Source of the DNA: Devosia sp. ZB163
GTDB lineage: Bacteria; Pseudomonadota; Alphaproteobacteria; Rhizobiales; Devosiaceae
Direction of reading: 5' to 3'
DNA length: 64,000 bases
NCBI RefSeq assembly: GCF_028613635.1
Contig: NZ_JAQRMY010000003.1
Coordinates: 12,787-76,786, forward strand
How positions within the stretch are numbered: the first letter of the stretch is position 1; the number at the start of each line of letters is the position of its first letter. A program made the translations under genes and the position numbers. The notes under the pieces are model-generated. The model saw only the letters and a program-made list of their open reading frames with translations, did no database searches and was not told the DNA's origin. Shown piece by piece: positions 26,401 through 36,966 of the stretch.

Positions 26401-27461
26401 GGCTTTGCTTTCACGGGGGTGGCGGGCTTGGCGGCGGATTCGAAGGCGGCTTCGGCCAGCGCCATGGTGTGCCAGGCGTCCTCAACGGAACTGATTAGCG
26501 CCGCGTCCTCGCCGGCGGCGTAGCGCTGCAGATTGCTCATCGTGCCGATGAACGCGTGGGGGAACCAGCGGCCCTGCAGGGGGACTTGGGTCCAGTCGTC
26601 ACCCTTGCGAGTGATCCAGAGTTCGTCGGACTCGCCCTCGGGATAGTTGAGCAGCAGGCCGAGCTTCACCATCGCGGCGCCGTCGGTGCCTTCGAAGCGG
26701 AAGCTCGCGTCCTGGAAGCGGCGGCCGAAATCGTGGTTGTGATTGATCGAGAATGTGACTCGCTGATCCGGGGCGAAATCGAACAGCGCCGAGGTGCGGG
26801 TCTGCGCGAGATCGGTCGAGGGGTGCCCGAGGGTGCGGGCATGGACACCGGTGGGGTTGCCGAGAAGAGCGCGCAACGTGTCGAGATAATGGATCGAGTG
26901 CACCGCGATCTCGACGCGCGGCATGCCGACGAGGAACGGGAACAGGTGCCAGGGGGTGACGAGGTTGAGATGCACCTCGACATCGATCAGCCGGCCGAGC
27001 CAGCCGCGCGCGAGCGCATCGGCGACGGCCAGCATCATGGGCGAGAAGCGGAGCTGGAAGTTGACCGCGGCCTTGAGCGACTTGGCGCGGCAGAGTTCGA
27101 GGATAGCGGTGGCCTCGACAAGGTCCCGGCCCATCGGCTTCTGCAGCAGCACGGCCGCGCCGTCCGGCAGTTTCGGCAGCACGTCGAGATGTGCCCCGGG
27201 GGGCAAGGCGAGGTCGAAGACGGCGTCGGGTGTGGCGATGGCCTGGTCGAGGCTCTCAAATCCTCGCGTGTTCCACTGTGTGGCTACCGTTCGGGTCCGT
27301 TCAGCGTCGAGATCGTAGACGCCGGCCACCGGCAAGTTTGCGAGGCGGTAGGCCGGCAGGTGCGCATCGGTGACGATGCCGCCGGCGCCGATGATGACGA
27401 TCGGGCGGGGAAAAGAGGGCCGCGGCCAGCTCTGGCGCAGCGCTGTTGTGTCGATGCTCAC
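26397..27461 (-). CDS. Gfo/Idh/MocA-family oxidoreductase
   Basis: A 354-residue NAD(P)-dependent sugar dehydrogenase-type protein. The Rossmann loop is IIGAGGIVTDAHLPAY near residues 24-39. The usual EKP catalytic motif appears as QKP (LLQKPMGRDL), so the lysine is kept while the Glu is replaced by Gln. The C-terminal half has the expected open beta-sheet substrate domain. It is the first gene of the leftward operon with the CoA-transferase. The 80-bp gap upstream contains an AT-rich patch (near 27505-27525) that may hold the promoter. Confidence 0.92.
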   Translation of the reverse strand: MSIDTTALRQSWPRPSFPRPIVIIGAGGIVTDAHLPAYRLANLPVAGVYDLDAERTRTVATQWNTRGFESLDQAIATPDAVFDLALPPGAHLDVLPKLPDGAAVLLQKPMGRDLVEATAILELCRAKSLKAAVNFQLRFSPMMLAVADALARGWLGRLIDVEVHLNLVTPWHLFPFLVGMPRVEIAVHSIHYLDTLRALLGNPTGVHARTLGHPSTDLAQTRTSALFDFAPDQRVTFSINHNHDFGRRFQDASFRFEGTDGAAMVKLGLLLNYPEGESDELWITRKGDDWTQVPLQGRWFPHAFIGTMSNLQRYAAGEDAALISSVEDAWHTMALAEAAFESAAKPATPVKAKP

Positions 27462-27541
27462 ACGGGGCCTCCGGGACCGCTCGCGGTCATTCTTATTTGA
27501 ATGCTCTCTTCATATATAGGTCAGACGGCCGCTCTGATAGA

Positions 27542-28366
27542 TCAGATGCGGTAGATGCGCTCAGCGTTGCGATGGAACAGGCGGGCCTGTTCGTCCGGGC
27601 TGGCGCCCGCGACGATCTCCTTGAGCGCGGTGACCCAGCGGGTGAGGTCGGCGGTCACAGTCAGGACCGGATAGTCGGAGCCGAACACCACCCGGTCCCA
27701 GCCGAAGCAGGCGATGGTGTGCTCGACGAAGGGCCGCAGATCATCGACCGTCCAGTCGTTTCCGGCATAGGCGACGATGCCCGAAATCTTGGCGGCGACG
27801 TTGGGTCGCTCGGACAGGGCCTCGATGTCGCGACGCCAGGGATCGAGCGCCTTGGCGGCCACATCGGGGACGCCGCAGTGATTGAGCACGAACTGGACGT
27901 CCGGGCATCTGGTCACGAGTTCCAGCCCGATCGGCAGTTGTCTCGCCAGCAGGCCCAGATCGAATGGGTGCCCCGTTGCCGCGAGCCGGCGGAGGTTCTG
28001 GGCGAAGATCGGTCTCTGGCTCAGTTCGTCCGGCGAAGTATGAAGAATGCGCCGAAATCCCTTCACCCCGTCAAGCGCCGCCATTCGCTCGAGATAGGCG
28101 GGAAACTCCGTCGACTCTGGGCGGCAGGCGGCGATGGCGCCCACCACCCCCGGGTGCGCGCCGAGCATGTGGCGGGTCTCGGCTTCCATGTCGGCTTCAG
28201 CGACATCGACCTCCATGTGCAGCGCCGCTTCTATCCCCAGTTTGCCGGCTTCGGCGAAGTAGACGTCGGCGGGCCAGTCGCGGTTGAGTGTGCCGGCATC
28301 GGCCAGCCACGGGTAGGAGAAGCGGGCCATATCGACTAGGTGCAGGTGCGTATCGACAATGCGCAT
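27542..28366 (-). CDS. Amidohydrolase family 2 protein (lactonase-like)
   Basis: A 274-residue TIM-barrel metal-dependent hydrolase. It has the metal motif DTHLHL at residues 5-10, a His in LNHCG near 165, and the catalytic Asp in FGSDYP near 227. Length and motifs fit the fuconolactonase/rhamnonolactonase branch, which opens sugar lactones made by Gfo/Idh-type dehydrogenases. The next gene on this strand is such a dehydrogenase, supporting that pairing. The 256-bp gap to the divergent TamA gene shows no further gene. Confidence 0.9.
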   Translation of the reverse strand: MRIVDTHLHLVDMARFSYPWLADAGTLNRDWPADVYFAEAGKLGIEAALHMEVDVAEADMEAETRHMLGAHPGVVGAIAACRPESTEFPAYLERMAALDGVKGFRRILHTSPDELSQRPIFAQNLRRLAATGHPFDLGLLARQLPIGLELVTRCPDVQFVLNHCGVPDVAAKALDPWRRDIEALSERPNVAAKISGIVAYAGNDWTVDDLRPFVEHTIACFGWDRVVFGSDYPVLTVTADLTRWVTALKEIVAGASPDEQARLFHRNAERIYRI

Positions 28367-28622
28367 GTGATCCCCTCATTTGTTAACTGGCGCGGACGAT
28401 AGTCCGCGCCGGCCGAGGCGGCCATATTGCGTTCGTCGATGAACGGATTGGGCAGGTTTGTGAACGACTTGCCCCATTGTCGCCTCATAGTGGCCGCCCT
28501 TTGCCGGTCGATTGCGAAATCGCGACAGGGTGCGGCGGGTCGGCCGGAACTCATCAGCATCCACCAGGCCACGGTGGAGCGGGTGGGGCGCCGGGGCGCC
28601 GAAGTGGGGGTAGTCGGGACTG

Positions 28623-30521
28623 TTGGTGCGGCAGGTTCGTTTCGGTTTGGCCGTTCTGGCCCTTATGCCGTTGCTCGTGACGGGGGCGGCCGGCTTCGAA
28701 CTGTTCGGCTTCAAGCTGTTCGAGGACCAGAGCGAAATCGACGCTGACGCCGTGATCGGCGACCCGCAGCCCTACACCGCAACGCTGCAGACCAATGCGA
28801 CCGGCGATATCGAATCAGCGATCCGCAAAGCCTCGAGCCTGATCGCCGACCAGGGAACGCCCGCCTCCGGAGCTTCTGGGCTCCTCGCCAAAGCGCGCGC
28901 CGACTACCGGCGCATCCTCGCCGCGCTCTACAACCAGGGCTACTATGGCGGGATGATCAGCATCCTTGTCGGCGGCAGGGAGGCCGCCAACCTGCCCCCC
29001 GATACGTCGCTGCCCGATCCGGTCGCCGTCGTGCTCAGGGTCGAATCGGGCCCGCTGTTCCGATTCGGCCAGGTCCGCATTACCCAGAGCGCGCCTCCTC
29101 CAATCAGTGACGACGATGTCGTCGAGAGCCCCGTCGAAGCTGGCTTCGGCGCGGGGCTCGTGGCCAGGGCGACGGTGATCGCGAAAGCGGAGCAACTCGC
29201 GCTCGAGGCGTGGCGCCAGCAGGGATTTGCCGAGGCAGAGGTGATCAAGCGCGATGTCGTCGCCGACCATGCGACGGACACGGTCGATGTCGTCATCACT
29301 GTCTCGCCCGGCCGGCGCGCCTATGTCGGGAGCATCGGGGTCAGCGGGACCGACCGCATGGATCCGCAGTTCGTGGCTGAGCAGACAGGGCTGATCTACG
29401 GCGAAGAGTACGATCCGGACGACGTCACGCGAGCCCAGAAGCGGCTGGCCCGGCTCGATGTGTTCCGCGCCATGCGGATCGAGGCGGCGAGCATCGGCAA
29501 GGAAGGGGTCATGCCGTTCGACGTGATCGTCGAAGAGCAGGCGCAGCGCCGCTTCGGCGTCGGTGCGACCTATTCGAGCATCGACGGGCTGGGCATCGAG
29601 GGCTTTCACCTGTGGCGCAACCTGTTCGGTCGCGCGGAGCGGCTGCGGCTCGATGCCAAGATTGCCGGCATCAACTGGCCGGTGAACACGGCCGAGTTCG
29701 ACTATGCCTTCGGCGGCACCTTCACCAAGCCCGGCTTCCTCAACCCGGACAACGACCTCGTCGCGGCAGTCTCGGCCGAGCGCAGCGTGCTGCCGGCCTA
29801 TACCGAGACCTCGGCCTCGGCCCGGGTGGGCATGACGCAGTTTCTCAACGACCAGATCACGCTGGACGGCTTGGCCTACTATGAGCGCTCGCTGTTCGAC
29901 GACGATTTCGGCGATCGCAACTTCTCGCTGGTCGGGCTCACGAGTGGGCTCGTCTGGGATGCGCGCGACGATGCGACCGACGCAACCAGGGGCTTCTACC
30001 TCAACCTGACGGGGGAGCCGTTCTACGAGTTCTTCTACGGCAACCCCGCCTTCCGAACGACTGCGGAGGTGCGCGGCTACCTCAGTCTCATGGCCGACAG
30101 CCAGCTTGTCCTTGCCGGACGCGCCAAGGTCGGCGTGCTGGTGGGGCCGGAGCTCGCTGAGATCCCGCCGGACCGCCTGTTCTTTGCCGGCGGCGGCGGA
30201 TCGGTGCGCGGCTATGCCTACAAGAGCATCGGCGTCGAGCAGCCCAATGGCACGCTCACCGGCGGGCGCTACCTCGTCGAGGGTTCGGTCGAGGCACGCT
30301 ACAGGGCTACCAATGAAATCGGAGTCGTCGGCTTCGTCGATGCCGGCTATGTCGCCGACGACACATTCCCGGGCCTAAACGAGTTGCGGGTCGGGGTGGG
30401 CGCCGGCCTGCGCTACTATACCGGCCTCGGTCCCCTGCGGCTCGACGTTGCGTTTCCGCTCAACAAGGGTCCGGACGATCCGGACTATGCGCTCTATGTC
30501 GGGATAGGACAGGCATTTTGA
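28623..30521 (+). CDS. tamA: TamA-like outer-membrane assembly protein
   Basis: A 632-residue BamA/TamA-family protein. A short signal peptide (VRFGLAVLALMPLLVTGAAG) is followed by about three POTRA-like domains to residue 310. A C-terminal Omp85 barrel has the diagnostic GGGGSVRGY near residue 530 and ends in a terminal Phe (IGQAF), as needed for barrel insertion. The start is TTG 28623 or GTG 28626, both after a GGGGG ribosome site. It forms the Tam complex with the next gene, which links inner and outer membrane for autotransporter and lipid-related assembly. Confidence 0.93.
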   Translation: MVRQVRFGLAVLALMPLLVTGAAGFELFGFKLFEDQSEIDADAVIGDPQPYTATLQTNATGDIESAIRKASSLIADQGTPASGASGLLAKARADYRRILAALYNQGYYGGMISILVGGREAANLPPDTSLPDPVAVVLRVESGPLFRFGQVRITQSAPPPISDDDVVESPVEAGFGAGLVARATVIAKAEQLALEAWRQQGFAEAEVIKRDVVADHATDTVDVVITVSPGRRAYVGSIGVSGTDRMDPQFVAEQTGLIYGEEYDPDDVTRAQKRLARLDVFRAMRIEAASIGKEGVMPFDVIVEEQAQRRFGVGATYSSIDGLGIEGFHLWRNLFGRAERLRLDAKIAGINWPVNTAEFDYAFGGTFTKPGFLNPDNDLVAAVSAERSVLPAYTETSASARVGMTQFLNDQITLDGLAYYERSLFDDDFGDRNFSLVGLTSGLVWDARDDATDATRGFYLNLTGEPFYEFFYGNPAFRTTAEVRGYLSLMADSQLVLAGRAKVGVLVGPELAEIPPDRLFFAGGGGSVRGYAYKSIGVEQPNGTLTGGRYLVEGSVEARYRATNEIGVVGFVDAGYVADDTFPGLNELRVGVGAGLRYYTGLGPLRLDVAFPLNKGPDDPDYALYVGIGQAF

Positions 30522-33500
30522 GACGGCTCGTCGCGCTTTTCATGCTGATCGGTCTCGGCCTCCTCGCCGCGATGCCGCTTGTCGCGCAGGACCAGGCGCA
30601 GATGACGCCTGAGCAGCAGAAAGACTGGTTCGTCCAGTTCGTCGAAGGCCAGCTGTCGACGCCCGAGCGGCAGATCCGCATCTCCAACATCGATGGCGCG
30701 CTGTCCTCCACCGCCTCGATCCGAGAAGTAACGATCTCGGACAAGGAAGGCGTCTGGCTGCGTATCAACAATGCGGCCATCGACTGGGACCAGGGTGCCC
30801 TGTTCACCGGCCGCCTGCTCGTCAGGTCCCTGAGCGCCGACAGCATCGACTACATCCGCAACGCCATTCCGACGGGCGATCGCAACCTGCCTGGCCCCGA
30901 GGCCGCGCCGATGCAGGTGCCGGAGTTCCCCGTCGCCGTCCAACTCGACAAGCTGAGCGTGCCCAAGGTGACGTTCGGCGAAAGCGTGTTCGGTCTCGGC
31001 TCCGAGATTTCGGTCGAGGGCAACCTGCGTCTCGAGGGTGGCTCGCTCGATACTGCGCTCGACATCGTGCGCCTCGACGGCCCGGGCGGCCGGCTCGATG
31101 CCGATATCGCCTATCGCAAGGGTGACAACACGATCGATATCGGCGTGACCCTCACCGAGCCGCCGAACGGCATCCTCGCCAACCTCCTCAACATCGAAGG
31201 CCGCCCCGAAGTGGCGCTGGCCATCACCGGGTCGGGGCCGGTCGCCGACCTTCGCACGACGATGACGCTGGATGCGGACGGCAAGCGCGCGCTCACGGGC
31301 GAGGCAACGCTGGTGCAGGCGGCGGACGGGTTGAAGGTCGATGCCGATCTCGGCGGTCCGATCGGCGATCTTGTTGCGCCGGCCTACCGGCCGTTCTTCG
31401 GTGCCGAGAGCGCGTTGAAGGCCTCGGCGCTGGTGCGGTCCTCCGGCGGTGTCGAGATATCGGCTTTCCAGCTCTCGGGCGGCCAGCTCTCCGTCGCGGG
31501 TTCGGGCGCAACGACCGAGGACGGGTTCCTGAACCGGCTGCAGCTTTCGGCGGCCATCGCCGATACCGCGGGCGGAGTTGTCACTCTCCCTGTGCCGGGT
31601 GCGGCGACTACCATCGAAGGCGCGATCCTGGAGGTCGACTACGGCACCGGGAGCAGCGACGGCTGGACGGCCAACCTCGTGGCAAAGGGCTTCGTCAATG
31701 GCGGGCTCCGGGCTGAGCAGGTGACGCTGAAGGGCAGCGGCGTTGCCGCGAACCTCGAGGATCCGGCGACGCGCCGCGTCACCTTCAATGCCGACGGTGC
31801 CATCAGCGGCATCGTGTCGGAAGACCCGGATGTACAGGCGGCTCTGGGCACGAGCGCCGGCCTCGGGCTGGCCGGATTGTGGAACGCCGGCGAGCCCGTA
31901 CAGCTGGCCGAACTCCGCATCAGCGGCGAGGCACTCAGCCTCGCGATGAGGGGCAACGTCGACAACTGGGTGTTCGACGGCAAGGTCGGCATCGAGACCA
32001 GTTCGATCGCACCATTCTCGGGCGTCGCCGGCCGCGATCTCGACGGTGCGCTGACGCTCGACGCAACGGGCACCATCAGCCCGCTGATCGGCGGCTTCAA
32101 CCTGACCCTCGACGGCACCGCCGAGAACCTCGCGCTGGCGGAGCCTGCCCTCGACAAGGTACTGGCGGGCACGGTGCGGATGACCGGCCGTGTCGCGCGC
32201 ACCGAGAAAGGGCTCGAGGCGGAGGCGTTCCGGCTCGGCAACGATCGCGTGCAGATCGTGGCTGACGGGACGTTTGCGACCGGCGCTGCCGACTTCACCT
32301 TCACCGCTGACCTCACCGACCTGGCGCTGGTTTCGGATCAGGCCAAGGGTGCCCTCAACCTGACGGGCACGGCCAAGGGGCAGGGCAGTATCGCGCTCGA
32401 CGTCACGGCTACGGTGCCGAGTGGCCGGCTGGCCGGCAAGGTGCTCAACAACGCGTCGTTTGGCTTCAAAGGTACCCTCGCCGAGAAGGGCACGCTGAAT
32501 GGCGCCCTCACTGGTGACGCGTTCCTCGATCGCTTCCGGGTCGAGCTCACCGGCGATGTCGCGACCGATACAGAGACGCGACGGCTTAGCGGACTGCGCC
32601 TGACGGCAGGGCCGACCCAACTGACCGGCGACATCGTGCAGGATGGCGCGGGACTCCTGACCGGTCAGCTGATCCTCGCCTCGAGCGACATCTCGACGGC
32701 CGCGGCACTCATGCTGGTTGATGCGACGGGCAGCGCGAACGCGCGGATCACGTTCACACCGGAAGGCGGCAAGCAGGGCGTGCAGATCACCGGCACCGCG
32801 CGCGAGATTCGCGCCTCCGACGTCCGCGTTGCATCGGCCGACATCAATGCCCAACTCGCCGATCTCTTCGGCAATCTCGCAATCGATGGCAGCTTCAATG
32901 CACGCTCGATCAGCACGGGCGAACTTTCCATTTCCGAGCTCACCGGCACGGCCACGCAGCGGGGTGGGCAGACGAGCTTCGTCGTCGATGGCACCGCCAG
33001 CGGTTATGGATTGTCATCGCTGACAGTCGCCGCGCGGGGCAGTATCGCGGGACAGATAGTGACCCTCGACAGCGCAACTGCCGATGGCGGCAGCGGCCTG
33101 AGAGTGCAGGCCAGCGGCCGCGTCCCCCTGAGTGGGCCCGGGCTGCAGATCGCTGTCTCAGGGGCGGCACCGCTCGCCTTCGCCAACCGGTTCGTCTCGG
33201 ATCGCGGCGGGCAGTTCAGCGGCACGGCGACACTCGATGCCAATGTCACCGGCAGCCTTTCGTCGCCCCAGTTCGTGGGCACCGTCTCGACCAGCGGATC
33301 GGGATACATCGATCCCGAGCTCAACATTCGGCTGGTCGACATCAACGGTCGAGCCAGCCTCCGGGGCGACACGGTTTTCATCGACAGCCTGACCGCTGGG
33401 CTGGCAACCGGCGGATCGGTTTCCGCCTCCGGCTCGGTGGGGCTGGGCGCGGGTAATCCGGTCGATGTGGCAGTGCGGCTCAACTCGGCCCGCTATGCCG

Positions 33501-34438
33501 ATGGCACCTTGTTCGTGGCCACGGTGTCGGGCGATCTCGCACTACGCGGTCGCATGGATCGAGATCCTGTGCTCAGCGGCAACGTACTGGTCGAGAAGGC
33601 CGACATCACGGTGCCGGATTCCTTCGGCGGTGCCGGGGCGCTGGTCGATGTCCGGAACGTCAACACGCCGCCCGCGGTAGTTGCAACGCTCAAGCGGGCT
33701 GCGGTGACGCCATCGGGTGCGCCCATGCCGCAACGGCGGCCCTCGGTGGTGCAACTCGACGTCAATGTTGCTGCACCCAACCAGATCTTCGTGCGCGGTC
33801 GCGGGCTCGATGCCGAGGTCGGCGGCTCTGTCCGCCTCACAGGATCGGTGAACGACATCCACCCGGTCGGCGGCTTCGAGCTCAACCGGGGACGCCTCGC
33901 CATCCTGGGACAGAGGGTCACGTTCGAAGAGGGGTTGGTGACGCTGGTTGGCGACCTCGATCCCTTCCTCGACTTCACCGCGCGGACCGAGGGCGACGAC
34001 ATCACCGTGGTCGTCAACGTCACCGGCCGGGTCTCGGAACTGGACGTTTCGTTCAGCTCAAATCCGCCGCTGCCGCAGGATGAGGTGATGTCACGGCTGC
34101 TGTTCAAGCGCTCGATGGGAGAACTGACGCCGCTCCAGCTTGCCAAGCTCGCCGGTGCGGCGGCCGAACTCGCAGGTGGCGGCAGCTCGCTGGCGGAGTC
34201 GCTCCGCGCCCGGGCTGGGCTCGACGATTTCGATATCGTCACCAATGAGGAGGGCGGATTGGCGGTGCAGGCCGGTACCTACCTGCAGGACAATATCTAC
34301 CTGGGCGTCCAGGCCGGTGCCGACGGCAACTCGCGCGTGACCGTCAACCTCGACATCACGAACGACCTCAAGGCCAAGGTCTCGACCGGCACGGACGGCG
34401 ATACCAGCGTCGGCGTCTTCTACGAGACCGACTACTAG
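30518..34438 (+). CDS. tamB: TamB-like translocation and assembly module protein
   Basis: A 1306-residue protein with an N-terminal membrane anchor (LVALFMLIGLGLLAAMPLV). A very long beta-rich repeated middle is typical of AsmA/TamB bridges. The C-terminal DUF490 region has ITVVVNVTGRVSELDVSFSS and PLPQDEVMSRLLF. Its TTG start overlaps the TamA stop (TTGA), so the two are translationally coupled. The beta-helical body would span the periplasm to contact TamA. Length is normal for alphaproteobacterial members. Confidence 0.94.
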   Translation: MRRLVALFMLIGLGLLAAMPLVAQDQAQMTPEQQKDWFVQFVEGQLSTPERQIRISNIDGALSSTASIREVTISDKEGVWLRINNAAIDWDQGALFTGRLLVRSLSADSIDYIRNAIPTGDRNLPGPEAAPMQVPEFPVAVQLDKLSVPKVTFGESVFGLGSEISVEGNLRLEGGSLDTALDIVRLDGPGGRLDADIAYRKGDNTIDIGVTLTEPPNGILANLLNIEGRPEVALAITGSGPVADLRTTMTLDADGKRALTGEATLVQAADGLKVDADLGGPIGDLVAPAYRPFFGAESALKASALVRSSGGVEISAFQLSGGQLSVAGSGATTEDGFLNRLQLSAAIADTAGGVVTLPVPGAATTIEGAILEVDYGTGSSDGWTANLVAKGFVNGGLRAEQVTLKGSGVAANLEDPATRRVTFNADGAISGIVSEDPDVQAALGTSAGLGLAGLWNAGEPVQLAELRISGEALSLAMRGNVDNWVFDGKVGIETSSIAPFSGVAGRDLDGALTLDATGTISPLIGGFNLTLDGTAENLALAEPALDKVLAGTVRMTGRVARTEKGLEAEAFRLGNDRVQIVADGTFATGAADFTFTADLTDLALVSDQAKGALNLTGTAKGQGSIALDVTATVPSGRLAGKVLNNASFGFKGTLAEKGTLNGALTGDAFLDRFRVELTGDVATDTETRRLSGLRLTAGPTQLTGDIVQDGAGLLTGQLILASSDISTAAALMLVDATGSANARITFTPEGGKQGVQITGTAREIRASDVRVASADINAQLADLFGNLAIDGSFNARSISTGELSISELTGTATQRGGQTSFVVDGTASGYGLSSLTVAARGSIAGQIVTLDSATADGGSGLRVQASGRVPLSGPGLQIAVSGAAPLAFANRFVSDRGGQFSGTATLDANVTGSLSSPQFVGTVSTSGSGYIDPELNIRLVDINGRASLRGDTVFIDSLTAGLATGGSVSASGSVGLGAGNPVDVAVRLNSARYADGTLFVATVSGDLALRGRMDRDPVLSGNVLVEKADITVPDSFGGAGALVDVRNVNTPPAVVATLKRAAVTPSGAPMPQRRPSVVQLDVNVAAPNQIFVRGRGLDAEVGGSVRLTGSVNDIHPVGGFELNRGRLAILGQRVTFEEGLVTLVGDLDPFLDFTARTEGDDITVVVNVTGRVSELDVSFSSNPPLPQDEVMSRLLFKRSMGELTPLQLAKLAGAAAELAGGGSSLAESLRARAGLDDFDIVTNEEGGLAVQAGTYLQDNIYLGVQAGADGNSRVTVNLDITNDLKAKVSTGTDGDTSVGVFYETDY

Positions 34439-34479
34439 CGGGGATTGCGGCGCAGCGAGTGCGGCCCTAGCGTTCGCAC

Positions 34480-36957
34480 ATGGCCGACAAAAAGCTCAGC
34501 AGCTACCGCGGGAAGCGCGACTTTTCCAAAACCTCGGAGCCCGCCGGTGAGGTCGTCGCGACCGGCGGCAGCCGCTTCGTCGTGCACAAGCACTCGGCGA
34601 CGGCGGATCACTACGACCTGAGGCTCGAGCATGGAGGCGTGCTCTTGAGCTGGGCGGTGCCGCGCGGGCCCTCGCTCAACCCGGCCGACAAGCGGCTGGC
34701 GGTCCACACCGAGGACCATCCGCTCGAATACATCGACTTCGAGGGCGTGATCCCCGAGGGCGAGTATGGCGGCGGGCCGATGATCGTCTGGGATGCCGGC
34801 GACTGGGCGCCGATGGAGGATGTCGACGCAGGGCTGAGGAAGGGCGGGTTCAAGTTCCGGCTGTGGGGCGAAAAGCTCAAGGGCGGTTGGATGCTGACCA
34901 AGCTCAAGGGTCGCTCCGGCGACAACGACAAGGAGAACTGGCTGCTCATCAAGGAGCACGATCCTGCCGTCGATCGCGAGACCGACATTCTCGCGGCGCG
35001 GCCGGAGAGCGTCAAATCCGGGATGACCACCGAGGAACTGGTCGCAGCTTCGAAGCCCAAACCGAAGCCTGCTGCCGCCGAGCTGAAGCCGGCCAAGCTC
35101 GACGGTGCGGTGAAGGCGCCACCGCCGGGTCAGGTCGAGCCGCAACTGGCGACGGCGGCGCAGAAGCCGCCCGAGGAAACGCGGGCAGCGAACTGGGTGC
35201 ATGAGATCAAGTTCGATGGCTACCGCACCATCGCCCATGTCATCGACGGCAAGGTGCAGCTGATCACGCGTAGCGGTATCGACTGGACCAAGCGCTACGG
35301 CGACCTGCCCAAGGAGTTCGCCAGGCTCCCGGTGAAACAGGCGATCATCGACGGCGAGATCGTGGTGCTGGACGAGCACGGCATCTCGCGCTTTGCCGCG
35401 CTGCAGGATGCCCTCTCGGAAGGGGCGGGCAACAAGCTCCATTTCTACGCCTTCGACCTGCTCTACCTCGATGGCTACGACCTGCGCGGGGCGGAGCTGA
35501 TCGCGCGCAAGCAGCTGCTCGCGCAACTGCTCGGCGGGCACGTCACGGGGCGGTCGGCGATCCAGCTCAGCGACCATGTCGACGGCGACGGCGAGGCGCT
35601 CTACGAGCGGGCGTCGGAGATGGGGCTCGAGGGGATTGTCTCGAAGCGGACCAAGGCGACCTATCAGTCGGGTCGCACGACGACTTGGATGAAGATCAAG
35701 GCGCTCAACACCGGCGACTTCGTCATTGCGGGTTACACGATTTCCGATCGCGCGGAGGGGCTGGCGTCGCTGGCACTGGCGGAGTGGGTCGGAGACGACC
35801 TGCAGTATCGCGGCAAGGTCGGAACGGGGTTCGATGCAGCGATGCTCGGCCAACTGTTGCGCCGGCTCGGGCCGCTGCAGGACCCGACGCTGAAGCTCGA
35901 TGGCGCGCCCAAGGACATTGTCTGGGTGCAACCAGTTCTGCGCTGCCACGTGCACTATGCCAACCGAACCACCGACAACATGCTGCGGCACGCCGTGTTC
36001 AAGGGCCTGCTGGAGGCGGAGCTGACCGCTTCGGCGGCGCCGCGGCAACGGCTGATCACCGATGCCGACCTCGCATCGATCTCGATCACCAACCCGACGC
36101 GCCGGCTGTTCGGCAAAAGCGGGCCGACCAAGCTCGACATCGCGGTCTATTATGCGGCCGTGGGCGACTTCATGCTGCCGCACCTGTTCAACCGTCCGGT
36201 GTCGCTGTTCCGCTGCCCGAGCGGGCTGCCGAAGGACTGCTTCTTCCAGCGGCACGCGTTCAAGGGCATGCCGCCGAGCATCAACGTATTCGAGACGCAG
36301 AACTCGGACGAAGAGGACAAGACCTACCTCACGGTCGAGGACGCCAAGGGGTACCTCGCGCTCGCTCAGTTCGGGGTGGTGGAGTTCCACGCCTGGGGCT
36401 GTCACCTCACCCATGTCGAAAAGCCGGACAGGGTGACGTTCGATCTCGATCCCGGCGAGGGCATCGAGTGGCGCGAGGTGGTCGAGGCCGCTGTTCACCT
36501 GCGCGGCGAACTGGAGGCGATGGGGGTCGTGCCGTTCGTCAAGACGTCGGGCGGCAAGGGCCTGCACCTCGTCGTCCCGATCAACCCCAAGCAGACCTGG
36601 AAGCAGGTCCATGCGATCACCGGCGAGATGGCTGCCGTTCTGGCCAAAACTGCCCCTGACACGTTCGTCACGGTTATCGGCGCACAAAACCGGAAGCGTC
36701 GCATTCTTATCGATATCCATCGAAATGCGCGAAGCGCGACGGCCGTGTCGCCCTACTCGCTGCGGGCCCGCACCAACCTGCCGGCCTCGACGCCGCTCGA
36801 CTGGCGCGACCTCGAGAGCATCGACGCTCCGATCGATCTCAACTATTCTACCCTTCCGGGTCTATTAACCACTTCGGGCGATCCCTGGTCCGAAATTAAC
36901 GAGTCCGCCCGGGATTTGCCTGCATTCTCGAAGGCTGGACGCAGTATGCGCACGTAG
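34480..36957 (+). CDS. ligD: DNA ligase D (end-joining ligase/polymerase/phosphoesterase)
   Basis: An 825-residue three-domain enzyme for non-homologous end joining. Residues about 20-165 are the 3'-phosphoesterase domain (VVHKHSATADHYDLRLEHGG). Residues about 235-530 are the ATP-dependent ligase, with adenylated Lys244 in EIKFDGYR and an OB-fold after it. Residues about 560-815 are the primase-polymerase domain, with metal-binding Asp655 and Asp657 in TFDLDPGEG. The order PE-LIG-POL is common in alphaproteobacteria. It lies 9 bp before ku, its recruitment partner, so the pair forms a complete minimal NHEJ system. Confidence 0.97.
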   Translation: MADKKLSSYRGKRDFSKTSEPAGEVVATGGSRFVVHKHSATADHYDLRLEHGGVLLSWAVPRGPSLNPADKRLAVHTEDHPLEYIDFEGVIPEGEYGGGPMIVWDAGDWAPMEDVDAGLRKGGFKFRLWGEKLKGGWMLTKLKGRSGDNDKENWLLIKEHDPAVDRETDILAARPESVKSGMTTEELVAASKPKPKPAAAELKPAKLDGAVKAPPPGQVEPQLATAAQKPPEETRAANWVHEIKFDGYRTIAHVIDGKVQLITRSGIDWTKRYGDLPKEFARLPVKQAIIDGEIVVLDEHGISRFAALQDALSEGAGNKLHFYAFDLLYLDGYDLRGAELIARKQLLAQLLGGHVTGRSAIQLSDHVDGDGEALYERASEMGLEGIVSKRTKATYQSGRTTTWMKIKALNTGDFVIAGYTISDRAEGLASLALAEWVGDDLQYRGKVGTGFDAAMLGQLLRRLGPLQDPTLKLDGAPKDIVWVQPVLRCHVHYANRTTDNMLRHAVFKGLLEAELTASAAPRQRLITDADLASISITNPTRRLFGKSGPTKLDIAVYYAAVGDFMLPHLFNRPVSLFRCPSGLPKDCFFQRHAFKGMPPSINVFETQNSDEEDKTYLTVEDAKGYLALAQFGVVEFHAWGCHLTHVEKPDRVTFDLDPGEGIEWREVVEAAVHLRGELEAMGVVPFVKTSGGKGLHLVVPINPKQTWKQVHAITGEMAAVLAKTAPDTFVTVIGAQNRKRRILIDIHRNARSATAVSPYSLRARTNLPASTPLDWRDLESIDAPIDLNYSTLPGLLTTSGDPWSEINESARDLPAFSKAGRSMRT

Positions 36958-36966
36958 GAGGCGAGG

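Noticed and set aside
28367-28622. Small frames in the divergent gap before tamA
   Set aside because: No ribosome sites or conserved sequence; the gap is treated as promoter region.
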